NCBI GenBank assembly: GCA_026552835.1
Contig: JAPMTY010000030.1
Coordinates: 1-15,173 of the forward strand
DNA: 15,173 nucleotides
Direction: 5' to 3'
Source: Candidatus Methanoperedens sp.
Lineage (GTDB): Archaea > Halobacteriota > Methanosarcinia > Methanosarcinales > Methanoperedenaceae
Below, one piece after another: positions 1 through 7,603 of the stretch (positions are counted from its first letter, which is position 1; every line of letters starts with the position of its first letter). The position numbers and the translations under genes were made by a program. Below the pieces are notes generated by a model, which ran no database searches, had not been told where the DNA came from, and saw only the letters and a list, made by a program, of their open reading frames with translations.

Positions 1-842
1 CTTCTCTTCTTGCTCACCTGGTAATAATCAAATGCCTGCTCAACAGGTATTTTCTGCCTTAATGATTTTACGACCTCTTTCTGGACAAGTTCCTCAACGC
101 CTTTCCCGTCCGGGGCACGCGCAATGAAATCAACATCCGCAACCTGGAGCAGTTCTTTGATTATCAATTCTCCGCCCCTGTCACCATCTGTGAATGCTGT
201 AACGGTCTTCTTCTTGCACAGGTCTGCAACAGCCTGCGGCACATTTGTCCCGCCCACTGCTATTGAGTTCTTGATGCCATATCGAAGAAGGTTCAACACG
301 TCAGCCCGCCCTTCGACAACTATGATGGCATCAGAATCAAGGACGTTCGGACCCATCGGGATATTATCTTTCCCGTATGTGGTCATTTCCTCAATCCTTA
401 TGGATTGCCTCACTTCATCGATGATCTCCTGGCTTTCAGGGAGCATCTCATCGAACATGGCGGTAAGAACCTGTTTTGCCCGATCCACAATCTGCTTTCT
501 TTTTGCGCTCCTGACGTCTTCGATCTTCGCTATGGCAATATTGGAAATGCATGGACCGATCCTGTCAATCGTTTCAAGGCTGGCTGCAAGAACTGCCGTT
601 TCAACTTTGTCGAGGCTTGAAGGAATATCGATGGTTCCTGCCGATTTACCCATGTTCGACTTAATATTGACCTCTAGCCGTCCGATCCTTCCGCTTTTTT
701 GAAGCTCCCTCAGGTCAAGGTCGGCGCCTATGAGCCCTTCTGTCTGTCCGAAGATCGCACCGACAACGTCAGGGCGTTCTATAACTCCATCTGCTTTTAT
801 CGTAGCATGAATGATATATTTTGTTGTATCTGAATTTTGCAT
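1..842 (-). CDS. dnaG: Archaeal DnaG-type primase-like protein, 5' part (truncated by window edge)
   Basis: About 280 codons are open from the ATG at 842 to the left edge with no stop, so the C-terminus is missing. The archaeal N-terminal region (residues ~1-165) begins [19 protein letters not shown] and is followed by a TOPRIM domain: [15 protein letters not shown] with acidic Glu177, then FTDGDRGG with Asp219 and Asp221, which bind metal in this fold. Archaeal DnaG proteins associate with the exosome and have been reported to have RNA-primer synthesis activity; archaea also use the unrelated PriSL primase, so the replication role is less certain than the family assignment. The start is supported by a strong Shine-Dalgarno AGGGAGGG on the minus strand (858-851), 8 nt before the ATG. 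It is divergent from the hdr-glt operon. Confidence 0.93.
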   Translation of the reverse strand, partial: MQNSDTTKYIIHATIKADGVIERPDVVGAIFGQTEGLIGADLDLRELQKSGRIGRLEVNIKSNMGKSAGTIDIPSSLDKVETAVLAASLETIDRIGPCISNIAIAKIEDVRSAKRKQIVDRAKQVLTAMFDEMLPESQEIIDEVRQSIRIEEMTTYGKDNIPMGPNVLDSDAIIVVEGRADVLNLLRYGIKNSIAVGGTNVPQAVADLCKKKTVTAFTDGDRGGELIIKELLQVADVDFIARAPDGKGVEELVQKEVVKSLRQKIPVEQAFDYYQVSKKR

Positions 843-1383
843 ATATAGTACCCTCCCTAAGAATAGTGTTAGAAACAGATTTCATTGGTTTGAGTCTTGC
901 AATCCTGCAATTATCTCTATCCTGAACTAAACAAGTACCTGATTAGTTTCGGACTCCTTCTCATTATTTTACAACCCAAACCTGAAATGATAAGTAACAT
1001 TTGATCTATCTGGCCGCAATCAGTCTTTGCGACCATTTTATGATTATGAAATATCTAAGTCTAACAACTTCTCTCTGGATGATGTTCACATAGAAACTTA
1101 ACGTTTTTCAACTATGTAAACTTAATATCTAAATGTAAATATCCCTTTAAAAAGCTTGTGGTCATTACTCTGAATATCTTATAAAATTACCCTATTTTTT
1201 TGGAGCTATTTTAAAAATAGAATCATTAAGCCTGACCCTTCAAGTTATGAATGCAAGTAATGCATTATATTGGCTATTTTAATTTCAATATATATATAAT
1301 AAACCGCCAGTATCCTTCCTATTTCTGAGTAAACATTATATACTATAACGGCTATCGTCAGCTTCCCCAACGAGAGGAAAAAA
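843..1383. other. AT-rich divergent intergenic region between dnaG and the hdr-glt operon
   Basis: No convincing gene is seen in these 541 bases. Visible elements are a perfect 7-1-7 palindrome CTATTTTAAAAATAG (1206-1220), a perfect 10-base palindrome TAATGCATTA (1258-1267), two copies of AAACTTAA 24 bases apart (1094-1101 and 1118-1125), and TATA-like runs at about 1286-1300 and 1332-1345. The palindromes lie upstream of the likely operon promoter and could be operators. No GGAA-N6-TTCC site, the operator of the nitrogen regulator NrpR in methanogens, was found by eye. Confidence 0.6.
1332..1346 (+). promoter_or_regulatory. Candidate TATA box/BRE for the hdr-glt operon
   Basis: The stretch AACATTATATACTATAA has an archaeal TATA-like core about 45 bases before the ATG at 1384. 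A start of transcription near 1360-1365 would leave a short leader carrying the Shine-Dalgarno GAGAGG (1372-1377), 6 bases before the ATG. A second A/T run at 1286-1300 is an alternative promoter. Inferred from motif and spacing only. Confidence 0.45.
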
Positions 1384-2721
1384 ATGCCCGAATATACTTT
1401 ATTCTTAGGTTGTATCATCCCAGCACGTTTTCCCTTCATGGAGAAATCAACAAGACTTGTCCTATCAAAGCTTGGGTGCGTTCTCCACGATCTTGAAGGA
1501 GCCACTTGCTGCCCGACTAAAAGCATTATAAAGCCGATCGGCGATTTTGCGTGGTATGTAACAGCAGCAAGAAATCTTGCCCTGGCGGAAAAAGCAGGCC
1601 ATGACCTTCTTATCCCATGCAACGGCTGTTACAGTACTTTAAAGTCAGTCGATGCGGAATTAAGGACAAATCCACATTTAAGGAAAAAGGTCAATGCTGT
1701 TCTTGCATCATCAGACCTTGAATTCAAGGGAACGATCCACGTAAAACATCTAATCGAGGCGCTTCATGACGATATCGGTATTCCGAAGATAAAACAACAT
1801 ATAAAAAAATCATTTGAAGGAATGCGAATAGCGACCCATCACGGCTGTCATATGCTGCGCCCCAGTTCGTCTATATTCTTTGATGACCCCAATAAACCCA
1901 AAAAGTTCGATGCACTGATCGAAGCTACAGGTGCAAAAAGTATCGAATATGAAACCAAGATGTTATGCTGCGGCGGCAATCTCAATACTGCTGATGAACC
2001 CGAAGAAGCTACAGCCTTGGCCCGGATGAAACTCATGGAAGTCATGAAAAAAGCAGACGCTATGTCGCTAACATGCCCATCATGCTTTATGCAATATGAT
2101 TCCCGGCAGTACATGATGCAAAAAACGGGTGAAAAACTCAATGTCCCGATCATTTTTTATCCCGAATTGCTTGGTCTTGCAATGGGCTTTTCAACGCAGG
2201 AACTGGGCATGGAAATGCACAGGATAGATGCTGCGAATTTCCTTGCAAAATGGGATTCAAAATATAACTACTTAAAAAAGATAAAAGAGCTATTCGATGT
2301 TCCAGCGATCCGAAAATGCTATGAATGTGCCGCATGCGTTAATGACTGTCCGGTTGTAAAAGTGAACCCCGATTTTAATCCAAATGAAATAATAGGGAAG
2401 CTGTTAGCAGGTGAACTTGAGGCAGTGATAGAGTCACATAACATATGGAGATGCGTCGATTGTTATACCTGTTATGAACTTTGCCCCCAGAAAATGGGTA
2501 TGAATAAGATATTTGACAAATTAAAGCATATTGCTATAGAAAGAGGAAAAAGCCCTCAGGGCTTTGCCGCAAGTATTGAGATGTTCAAGAAAGATGGGCG
2601 GCTGGGTGAGCCGACATCAGTAAGAAAGAAATTGAAACTCCCTGAACCTCCAAAGAGCGGGGCAGAGGATCTGAAGAAATTATTGCTTATAATACAAAAA
2701 GGAGAAGAAAATGAAGTGTGA
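1384..2721 (+). CDS. HdrB-HdrC-type fusion protein (CCG-domain / 2x[4Fe-4S]), glutamate synthase-linked
   Basis: A 445-residue single-chain fusion. Residues ~1-270 match heterodisulfide reductase subunit B, with both cysteine-rich CCG motifs intact: Cys10, Cys42-Cys43, Cys79, Cys82 and Cys155, Cys195-Cys196, Cys231, Cys234. In HdrB these ligate noncubane [4Fe-4S] clusters at the CoM-S-S-CoB site. Residues ~300-400 resemble HdrC, with two CxxCxxCxxxCP motifs (Cys312/315/318/322 and Cys357/360/363/367) for two cubane clusters. No membrane segment is evident, so it is probably cytoplasmic. No HdrA follows; instead the gene overlaps the glutamate synthase amidotransferase gene by 11 bases. I infer a redox partner for the synthase, using a thiol/disulfide couple or passing electrons from another donor. 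True CoM/CoB specificity cannot be read from sequence. The family call is firm; the physiological role is open. Confidence 0.9.
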   Translation: MPEYTLFLGCIIPARFPFMEKSTRLVLSKLGCVLHDLEGATCCPTKSIIKPIGDFAWYVTAARNLALAEKAGHDLLIPCNGCYSTLKSVDAELRTNPHLRKKVNAVLASSDLEFKGTIHVKHLIEALHDDIGIPKIKQHIKKSFEGMRIATHHGCHMLRPSSSIFFDDPNKPKKFDALIEATGAKSIEYETKMLCCGGNLNTADEPEEATALARMKLMEVMKKADAMSLTCPSCFMQYDSRQYMMQKTGEKLNVPIIFYPELLGLAMGFSTQELGMEMHRIDAANFLAKWDSKYNYLKKIKELFDVPAIRKCYECAACVNDCPVVKVNPDFNPNEIIGKLLAGELEAVIESHNIWRCVDCYTCYELCPQKMGMNKIFDKLKHIAIERGKSPQGFAASIEMFKKDGRLGEPTSVRKKLKLPEPPKSGAEDLKKLLLIIQKGEENEV

Positions 2722-3787
2722 TGGAATACCATCCGGATGTGCAATATCAGGATTGATGAGCGAAGACGGAAGACGCATTGACGGCAGTGTCGTAATTAAA
2801 TCCATTGCCTGCATGCATGACCGTTCGAACGGGCTTGGCGGAGGCTTTGCAGCTTATGGCATTTATCCAAAACGAAAAGATATGTATGCTTTTCATATGA
2901 TGTTTGATAATGTGCAAGCTAAAGAGTGCACTGAAGAGTTCTTCAAGGATTACTTCAATGTCGATAAAGATGAAGCCATCCCTACACGCAGGCAGAATGG
3001 TGTAACAAATCCCCCCATTCTCTGGCGATATTTCCTTGAGGTTCCGGAGAACAAGCTTGAGTTCCAATCCGAAAGGGATTATGTCACAAAAACGGTCATG
3101 AAGATCAACTCTGATATTGAGGGAGCTTTCGTAGCGTCAAGCGGCAAGAACATGGGCGCATTCAAGGGCGTAGGTTATCCTGAAGATATTGGTGAATTCT
3201 ACAAACTTGAGGAATACAGCGCATATATATGGACATCGCATGGAAGGTTCCCAACGAATACGCCGGGATGGTGGGGTGGTGCTCATCCATTTACGCTTCT
3301 TGACTGGTCTGTTGTTCACAATGGCGAGATCTCTTCATACGGTATAAACAAGCGCTATCTTGAAATGTTCGATTATAAGCTTGAATTAAGAACAGATACT
3401 GAAGTTATCGCGTATCTTTTTGATCTGCTTGTCCGGAAGCACAAGCTTCCGGTTGAAAAAGCGGTACAGGCTTTGGCCGCTACTTTCTGGAAAGATATCG
3501 ACCGCATGGAACCGGAGCAGAAAAAAGTTGCAACGGCTCTGCGGCAGGTATATGGAAGCACTCTTTTGAATGGGCCTTTTAGCATTATCCTTGGCCACAG
3601 CCGGGGTATGATCGGATTGAACGACAGGATCAAATTGAGACCCATGACTGCCGCACGGAAAGACGATATGCTCTACATGGCATCCGAAGAATCAGCAATT
3701 CGTGAAATAGCGCCGGACCTTGACGAAGTCTGGAGTCCAAGGGCTGGAACGCCTGTTTTTGGAAAATTAAGACCTGAGGTGGAATAA
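2711..3787 (+). CDS. gltB1: Archaeal glutamate synthase, class II glutamine amidotransferase subunit
   Basis: A 358-residue separate protein equivalent to the N-terminal domain of large bacterial GltB; it hydrolyses glutamine and supplies ammonia to the synthase subunit. Class II (Ntn) amidotransferase marks are HGRFPTN (177-183), HNGEI (203-207), RTDTEV (227-232) and ASEESAI (324-330). The catalytic cysteine is not at position 2: the family-like CAISGLM begins at Cys10, with another cysteine at position 3, implying removal of a short N-terminal propeptide. The start at 2711 has a Shine-Dalgarno AAGGAG just upstream and lies inside the end of the Hdr-like gene, indicating translational coupling. 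The stop overlaps the next ATG in TAATG. Subunit identity is strong; which cysteine is the nucleophile is inferred. Confidence 0.9.
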   Translation: MKCDGIPSGCAISGLMSEDGRRIDGSVVIKSIACMHDRSNGLGGGFAAYGIYPKRKDMYAFHMMFDNVQAKECTEEFFKDYFNVDKDEAIPTRRQNGVTNPPILWRYFLEVPENKLEFQSERDYVTKTVMKINSDIEGAFVASSGKNMGAFKGVGYPEDIGEFYKLEEYSAYIWTSHGRFPTNTPGWWGGAHPFTLLDWSVVHNGEISSYGINKRYLEMFDYKLELRTDTEVIAYLFDLLVRKHKLPVEKAVQALAATFWKDIDRMEPEQKKVATALRQVYGSTLLNGPFSIILGHSRGMIGLNDRIKLRPMTAARKDDMLYMASEESAIREIAPDLDEVWSPRAGTPVFGKLRPEVE

Positions 3788-5295
3788 TGGAATCACAGCT
3801 TCCCGCAGAATTTAAAGTAAATGTTGATCATGAAAGGTGCAGGAGATGCAAACGGTGTGTGATAAATTGCAGCTTTAGCGCCATTGAATTCAAAGATAAG
3901 GTCATACCGAACGACAAGCAATGCGTTGCATGCCACAGGTGTGCTACGTTCTGCCCTGAAAGTGCCATCACGATCACTGAAAATCCTCTTGATTATAAAG
4001 ATGGATACAATTGGACGCCTGAGATAAGGAAAAATATCCTGAAACAGGCTGAAAGCGGCGGTATCATCCTGACGGGTATGGGAAATCCCAAGCCTTATCC
4101 AATATACTGGGACCACATGCTTATTGATGCATGCCAGGTAACGAACCCATCAATTGATCCCCTGCGTGAGCCAATGGAGCTTCGCACTTATCTTGGCGCA
4201 AAACCTGAATCGCTTGAATTTGAGGGCGAGGGTTCAAATATCAGCCTCAAGACAGAGCTTGCGCCGCAGGTGAAACTGGATATACCCGTTGTGTTCGCTG
4301 CTATGTCATATGGCGCGATCAGCCTCAATGCCCACAAGGCTCTTGCAATGGCAGCACGGCGCATGGGAACGCTTATGAACACAGGCGAGGGCGGTCTTCA
4401 TGAAGATCTTGAGGGCTATACTGACAGGATCATCGTGCAGGTTGCATCGGGGCGCTTTGGTGTCACGAGCAAATACCTGAATAACAGCGCATTAGTTGAG
4501 ATAAAGATCGGACAGGGTGCAAAACCAGGAATAGGCGGACACCTTCCTGGTGAAAAAGTTGGGGAGGATATCTCAAAAACCCGTATGATCCCTGTGGGCA
4601 CGGATGCACTTTCCCCGGCGCCGCATCATGATATTTACTCAATTGAAGATCTTTCACAGTTGATATATGCGATAAAAGAAACAACCGATTACAAAAAACC
4701 CGTATCTGTCAAGATCGCAGCAGTCCATAACGTGGCTGCGATCGCAAGCGGAATCGTAAGAGCTGGTGCGGATATCGTCATGATAGACGGTTTCCGGGGC
4801 GGAACAGGAGCTGCGCCGATGATCATAAGAGACCATGTCGGTATCCCTGTGGAACTTGCTCTCGCTGCTGTTGATGACAGGCTGAGGCAGGAAGGAATAC
4901 GCAACCGCGCCTCGATCCTAGTTGGCGGAAGCATCAGGCAGAGTGCAGATGTGGTAAAAGCGATAGCTCTTGGCGCTGATGCATGTGTCATAGGTACAGC
5001 CTCGCTTATCGCGATGGGATGCCGCGTGTGCCAGAAATGCTATACAGGCAATTGCGCATGGGGTATTGCGACGCAAAAGCCTGAACTTGTGCGCCGGCTG
5101 AATCCCGAATTGGCGGCTGACAGGCTTTGCAACCTGCTTACAGCATGGGGTCATGAGATCCAGGAAGTACTGGGCTCACTTGGAATAAACGCAATCGAGT
5201 CGCTGCGCGGAAGCCGTGAACGCCTGCGCGGTGTCGGACTTAACCAGGAGGCGCTGGATATTCTGGGAATTAAACATGCTGGCATAGGACAGTGA
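3787..5295 (+). CDS. gltB2: Archaeal glutamate synthase, ferredoxin-FMN catalytic subunit
   Basis: A 502-residue protein that converts 2-oxoglutarate, ammonia and two electrons to glutamate. Residues ~10-62 are a two-cluster ferredoxin domain: Cys18/21/24/28 (the last followed by Ser rather than the usual Pro) and Cys46/49/52/56 followed by Pro. The remainder is the FMN-binding TIM barrel of glutamate synthase, with GGTGAAP (338-344), VGGSIRQSADVVKAIALGAD (379-398) and Cys412-x5-Cys418-x4-Cys423, the [3Fe-4S] pattern of GltB. Cys415 is an additional cysteine within that loop. The fused ferredoxin domain is typical of archaeal versions and suggests electron entry through iron-sulfur proteins. 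Its ATG overlaps the preceding stop by one base. No NAD(P)H-binding GltD subunit lies nearby. Confidence 0.94.
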   Translation: MESQLPAEFKVNVDHERCRRCKRCVINCSFSAIEFKDKVIPNDKQCVACHRCATFCPESAITITENPLDYKDGYNWTPEIRKNILKQAESGGIILTGMGNPKPYPIYWDHMLIDACQVTNPSIDPLREPMELRTYLGAKPESLEFEGEGSNISLKTELAPQVKLDIPVVFAAMSYGAISLNAHKALAMAARRMGTLMNTGEGGLHEDLEGYTDRIIVQVASGRFGVTSKYLNNSALVEIKIGQGAKPGIGGHLPGEKVGEDISKTRMIPVGTDALSPAPHHDIYSIEDLSQLIYAIKETTDYKKPVSVKIAAVHNVAAIASGIVRAGADIVMIDGFRGGTGAAPMIIRDHVGIPVELALAAVDDRLRQEGIRNRASILVGGSIRQSADVVKAIALGADACVIGTASLIAMGCRVCQKCYTGNCAWGIATQKPELVRRLNPELAADRLCNLLTAWGHEIQEVLGSLGINAIESLRGSRERLRGVGLNQEALDILGIKHAGIGQ

Positions 5296-5300
5296 TTTTT

Positions 5301-6029
5301 ATGAAAATAGACGCAAAAGGCATGCATTACAGGCCAATGAACAAGATCATCAGGGACGCTGTTGCGGCAGGCGAAAAGGAATTTGAGCTTGATAACATAG
5401 GCGGGCAGAGGTATATTGGCGCCGGCTTGAACGAGAACGTGAAGATCACCATTAACGGGACGCCGGGCAATGACCTGGGAGCCTTTATGAACGGACCCAA
5501 AATTATCGTTAATGCGAACGGACAGGACGGTCTTGCCAACACCATGAACGCAGGCGAGATAATAGTCCATGGCAACGTGGGCGATATTATCGGCTACGGC
5601 ATGCGCGGAGGAAAGCTTTACATCAAAGGCGATGTCGGATACCGTGTTGGCATCCACATGAAAGAATACAAGAAGCAGGTCCCGGTCATAATCGCAGGAG
5701 GAACCGCAGGCGACTTCTTCGGTGAATACATGGCCGGCGGATTAATGATCCTTCTTGGTATGAATGGGAAGAGCCCGCTTGTTGGCGATTATGTTGGAAC
5801 AGGCATGCATGGCGGCGTGATGTATATCCGCGGGACAGTTGATCCGTACCATCTCGGAAAAGAAGTGAGCTGCCTTGAGTTGAATGAGGATGATGTGAAG
5901 CTAATTGGCGGTTATCTTAAAGAGTACTGCGAATACTTCGGGTTTGATTTCAACGAGGTCATGAGCGGGAAGTTCACAAAGCTTGTGCCGCTGTCGTTGA
6001 GGCCGTATGGGAATTTGTATGTGTATTGA
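5301..6029 (+). CDS. gltB3: Archaeal glutamate synthase, GXGXG (alpha-subunit C-terminal domain) protein
   Basis: A 242-residue protein corresponding to the right-handed beta-helix at the C-terminus of bacterial GltB, a structural domain that packs against the catalytic domains. The repeated glycine pattern is plain: GYGMRGGKLYIKGDVG, GEYMAGGLMILLG and GTGMHGGVMYIRG. Two starts are possible: GTG at 5292, making a 4-base GTGA overlap with the preceding stop, or ATG at 5301. Neither is ideally spaced from AGGA (5286-5289): 2 and 11 bases. I prefer the ATG because the protein then begins close to the family-like IDAKGMHYRPMN. It is the last gene of the operon and is followed directly by a stem-loop. 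Confidence 0.9.
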   Translation: MKIDAKGMHYRPMNKIIRDAVAAGEKEFELDNIGGQRYIGAGLNENVKITINGTPGNDLGAFMNGPKIIVNANGQDGLANTMNAGEIIVHGNVGDIIGYGMRGGKLYIKGDVGYRVGIHMKEYKKQVPVIIAGGTAGDFFGEYMAGGLMILLGMNGKSPLVGDYVGTGMHGGVMYIRGTVDPYHLGKEVSCLELNEDDVKLIGGYLKEYCEYFGFDFNEVMSGKFTKLVPLSLRPYGNLYVY

Positions 6030-6030
6030 G

Positions 6031-6050
6031 GAAGATACTTTCGTATCTTC
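6031..6050 (+). terminator. Stem-loop after the hdr-glt operon
   Basis: GAAGATAC (6031-6038), loop TTTC, GTATCTTC (6043-6050): a perfect 8-bp stem with a 4-base loop beginning 1 base after the glt stop codon. No strong T-run follows, so it may protect or process the 3' end rather than be a classical terminator. Confidence 0.55.
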
Positions 6051-6070
6051 TATCTAAACGGTAGGTACAG

Positions 6071-6150
6071 GGGTCGTCGTTCAGACGATGAGAGGGAGCG
6101 GTGAGAATGGAGAGATTAGAAGGGGCTGGAATTTTGATGCAACTGTGAAA
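6071..6150. repeat. Purine-rich dispersed intergenic repeat, copy 1 (most diverged)
   Basis: Aligns by eye with copies at 6724-6808 and 7604-7690. Shared blocks are a G/C-rich hairpin-prone start (TCGTC-GTTCA-GACGA here), an ATGA followed by a G/A-rich run, and near the end GGGGCTGGAATTTTGATGC, matching GGGCTGGGATTATGATGC in copy 2. It lies after the glt operon and before the toxin-antitoxin promoter. No open reading frame explains it. Confidence 0.5.
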
Positions 6151-6176
6151 GCATTTTTCTAGCCATTTACAAAACC

Positions 6177-6186
6177 TTTTATTTAA
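6177..6186 (+). promoter_or_regulatory. Candidate TATA box of the toxin-antitoxin pair
   Basis: TTTTATTTAA is centred about 26 bases before the antitoxin ATG at 6208. There is no Shine-Dalgarno between them, so the mRNA may be leaderless, which is common in archaea. Confidence 0.45.
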
Positions 6187-6207
6187 CTTTGAACAATATA
6201 ACAAAAT

Positions 6208-6399
6208 ATGAATGTTAATGTTAACAAAGATATTCTAATGCATTTGATGAATATTGAAGATCAACTTGCAAAATTAAACCTAAAAATTGACAATTTTCTT
6301 GGATTCGATGAGCTCTCCATCAAGGAATTAACAGAACTTGATAAGATCGAAGAAGATATGCAGAAAGGCAAGAAAATATCTTTGAACGACATTATATGA
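6208..6399 (+). CDS. Probable antitoxin of a RelBE-type pair
   Basis: A 63-residue charged protein directly upstream of, and overlapping (ATGA, 4 bases), a RelE-like toxin gene. No DNA-binding fold is recognisable. Residues ~7-30 are predicted helical with spaced hydrophobics, and the C-terminal EDMQKGKKISLNDII resembles the toxin-wrapping tails of short archaeal antitoxins. The assignment depends mainly on size, overlap and partner. The likely role is to neutralise the toxin and perhaps repress the shared promoter. No Shine-Dalgarno is visible; a leaderless start is likely. Confidence 0.7.
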   Translation: MNVNVNKDILMHLMNIEDQLAKLNLKIDNFLGFDELSIKELTELDKIEEDMQKGKKISLNDII

Positions 6400-6698
6400 A
6401 TTTTGGAATTTTTTTAAGCACTGAGGCTGCTAAATTTCTTAAAAATCTTGATAATGAAAACAAGAATCGGATTATTGAAAAATTAAAGCTGCTTGAAAAT
6501 GGTCCTTTCAGTTTACCTTATAAGAAAATCAAGGGGCGGGAAAATACTTATCGCATAAGGAGTGGAGATTTCAGGGTAATTTATTCAATCCATAAGAATG
6601 AAATTAGAGTGCTGAAGATCGGACATAGAAAAGGGATTTACAAAAAATTGTCTGCCTCATTTATTTCGTGTTTATTTTTCATTTTTATCAATCTCTAA
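6396..6698 (+). CDS. relE: RelE/ParE-family toxin
   Basis: A 100-residue protein with the RelE/ParE fold signature: an N-terminal helix pair (AAKFLKNLDNENKNRIIEKLKLL, residues 11-33, shown only as a landmark by its ends), then the strand-rich TYRIRSGDFRVIYSIHKN (51-68) and RVLKIGHRKGIYKK (71-84). Arg53, Arg55, Arg60, His77, Arg78 and Tyr82 are at positions where RelE ribonucleases carry basic and aromatic residues. RelE members usually cleave mRNA at the ribosome. The protein normally would end near IYKK; here a hydrophobic 15-residue tail (SASFISCLFFIFINL) follows, perhaps from loss of an older stop codon. Translation is coupled to the antitoxin gene by ATGA. Confidence 0.85.
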   Translation: MNFGIFLSTEAAKFLKNLDNENKNRIIEKLKLLENGPFSLPYKKIKGRENTYRIRSGDFRVIYSIHKNEIRVLKIGHRKGIYKKLSASFISCLFFIFINL

Positions 6699-6723
6699 TT
6701 TTCAAAAATTTATTAGCATTTTT

Positions 6724-6808
6724 GCGGCGGCGTCAGCCTTATGATTAGGGGAAGAGGAGATGGGCAGAATTGAGGAGGGCTGGGATTATGATGCCTCATG
6801 AATTTGTA
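6724..6808. repeat. Purine-rich dispersed intergenic repeat, copy 2
   Basis: Begins GCGGCGGCGTCAGCCTTATG and contains GGGCAGAATTGAGGAGGGCT and GGGATTATGATGC, followed by CATGAATTTGTA. Best match is copy 3 (7604-7690), which shares GCGGCG, CAGAATTG, GGGCTGGGATTA, GATGC and GAATTT in the same order. It starts about 25 bases after the RelE stop. Confidence 0.65.
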
Positions 6809-6860
6809 GAAAGCAGAAACACTGACGATATAAGGATTATTTAATCCCATTTCATAGAAC

Positions 6861-6870
6861 TATATAAAAA
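6861..6870 (+). promoter_or_regulatory. Candidate TATA box of the YkgJ-like gene
   Basis: TATATAAAAA lies about 60 bases before the ATG at 6929. Transcription from about 6890 would give a roughly 40-base leader containing the Shine-Dalgarno GGTGAT (6916-6921). Confidence 0.5.
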
Positions 6871-6928
6871 TGAAACTGGTGAATAATATAATACAAATAT
6901 ATTGATATAAGATAAGGTGATGTAAATT

Positions 6929-7471
6929 ATGACTTCTATGGAATTTCAGTTAAATGAGTGTTATAAATTCATACGTAGCAATTTTAAATGTGAAAGATGT
7001 GGACGGTGTTGTGTTTGCACAAATCCGATAATCATAACACAAGAGGAAGCTCAAGAGATTTCTAAGAAAGTGAAAAAACCAGTTTCTGAATTTGTAAATG
7101 GACTATCTATAAAAAAGGAGAAATATGAGCCGTGCCCGTTCCTGAAAGGTTCGGTTTGTTCCATCTATGATTTAAGACCCGCATCCTGTAAAACATATCC
7201 ATTTTTACAAATAACAAAGCGCAGTAAGGAATATTCATCGAAATATCATAGAGTGATTATTGGTGGGGTTCCTCCAAAATGTCCTGCTATGTTGAAAGTT
7301 CTCGATTTGTTCGAAAAGAATTTTGGGGCAAAAGTATTATTTTCAATAGAAGAGGCAGAATTGAAAGAGATATTAAGAGAATATCCAGGCATTTTAGTCT
7401 TGGTAGGAGTCGAAAATATTGAGTGTACTAAAAAATTAGAAAACAGCACAGAATCAACGAATATAGCATAA
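6929..7471 (+). CDS. YkgJ-family cysteine-cluster (putative Zn/Fe-binding) protein
   Basis: A 180-residue protein with the cysteine pattern of the YkgJ/UPF0153 family: CERCGRCC (Cys21, 24, 27, 28, plus Cys30), CPFLKGSVCSIYDLRPASCK (Cys69, 77, 87) and PPKCP (Cys118). The family is predicted to bind zinc or an iron-sulfur cluster; its cellular function is unsettled. The tail after ~residue 120 is charged and lacks motifs. GGTGAT (6916-6921) sits 7 bases before the chosen ATG; a second ATG three codons in is possible but less well spaced. It is a single gene with its own promoter and a hairpin just after its stop, flanked by repeats. Confidence 0.85.
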   Translation: MTSMEFQLNECYKFIRSNFKCERCGRCCVCTNPIIITQEEAQEISKKVKKPVSEFVNGLSIKKEKYEPCPFLKGSVCSIYDLRPASCKTYPFLQITKRSKEYSSKYHRVIIGGVPPKCPAMLKVLDLFEKNFGAKVLFSIEEAELKEILREYPGILVLVGVENIECTKKLENSTESTNIA

Positions 7472-7473
7472 GG

Positions 7474-7489
7474 TCAGTTCAGGAACTGA
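7474..7489 (+). terminator. Stem-loop after the YkgJ-like gene
   Basis: TCAGTTC-AG-GAACTGA is a perfect inverted repeat starting 2 bases after the stop codon; as RNA it would form a 6-bp stem with a CAGG-type 4-base loop. No T-run follows closely. Candidate 3'-end hairpin. Confidence 0.45.
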
Positions 7490-7523
7490 TAATATCTCTG
7501 CAGTTCTAAGTGTCGGACTTCGT

Positions 7524-7558
7524 AAAAAAAACCGCATGATGTAAACAGATTTAATGCA
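7524..7558. repeat. Short dispersed repeat of the CCGCAGATTAACGCAGAT type, short copy
   Basis: AAAAAAACCGCATGATGTAA followed by ACAGATTTAATGCAT. It aligns with the longer copy at 7748-7796 if about 12 internal bases are absent: both start with an A-run plus ACCGCA and end with CAGATTTAATxCAT. Confidence 0.5.
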
Positions 7559-7603
7559 TCGGAAGAGATTCAAATCAAAGCGCTCCCCGCCCCTCGCTCC
7601 TTC

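Noticed and set aside
124..702. 192-codon plus-strand ORF.
   Set aside because: It is the antisense shadow of dnaG, whose minus-strand product has clear TOPRIM motifs.
1030..1100. Possible C/D-box small RNA (TGATTATGA and GGATGATG motifs) in the dnaG-hdr spacer.
   Set aside because: No properly spaced CTGA D boxes or closing stem could be found.
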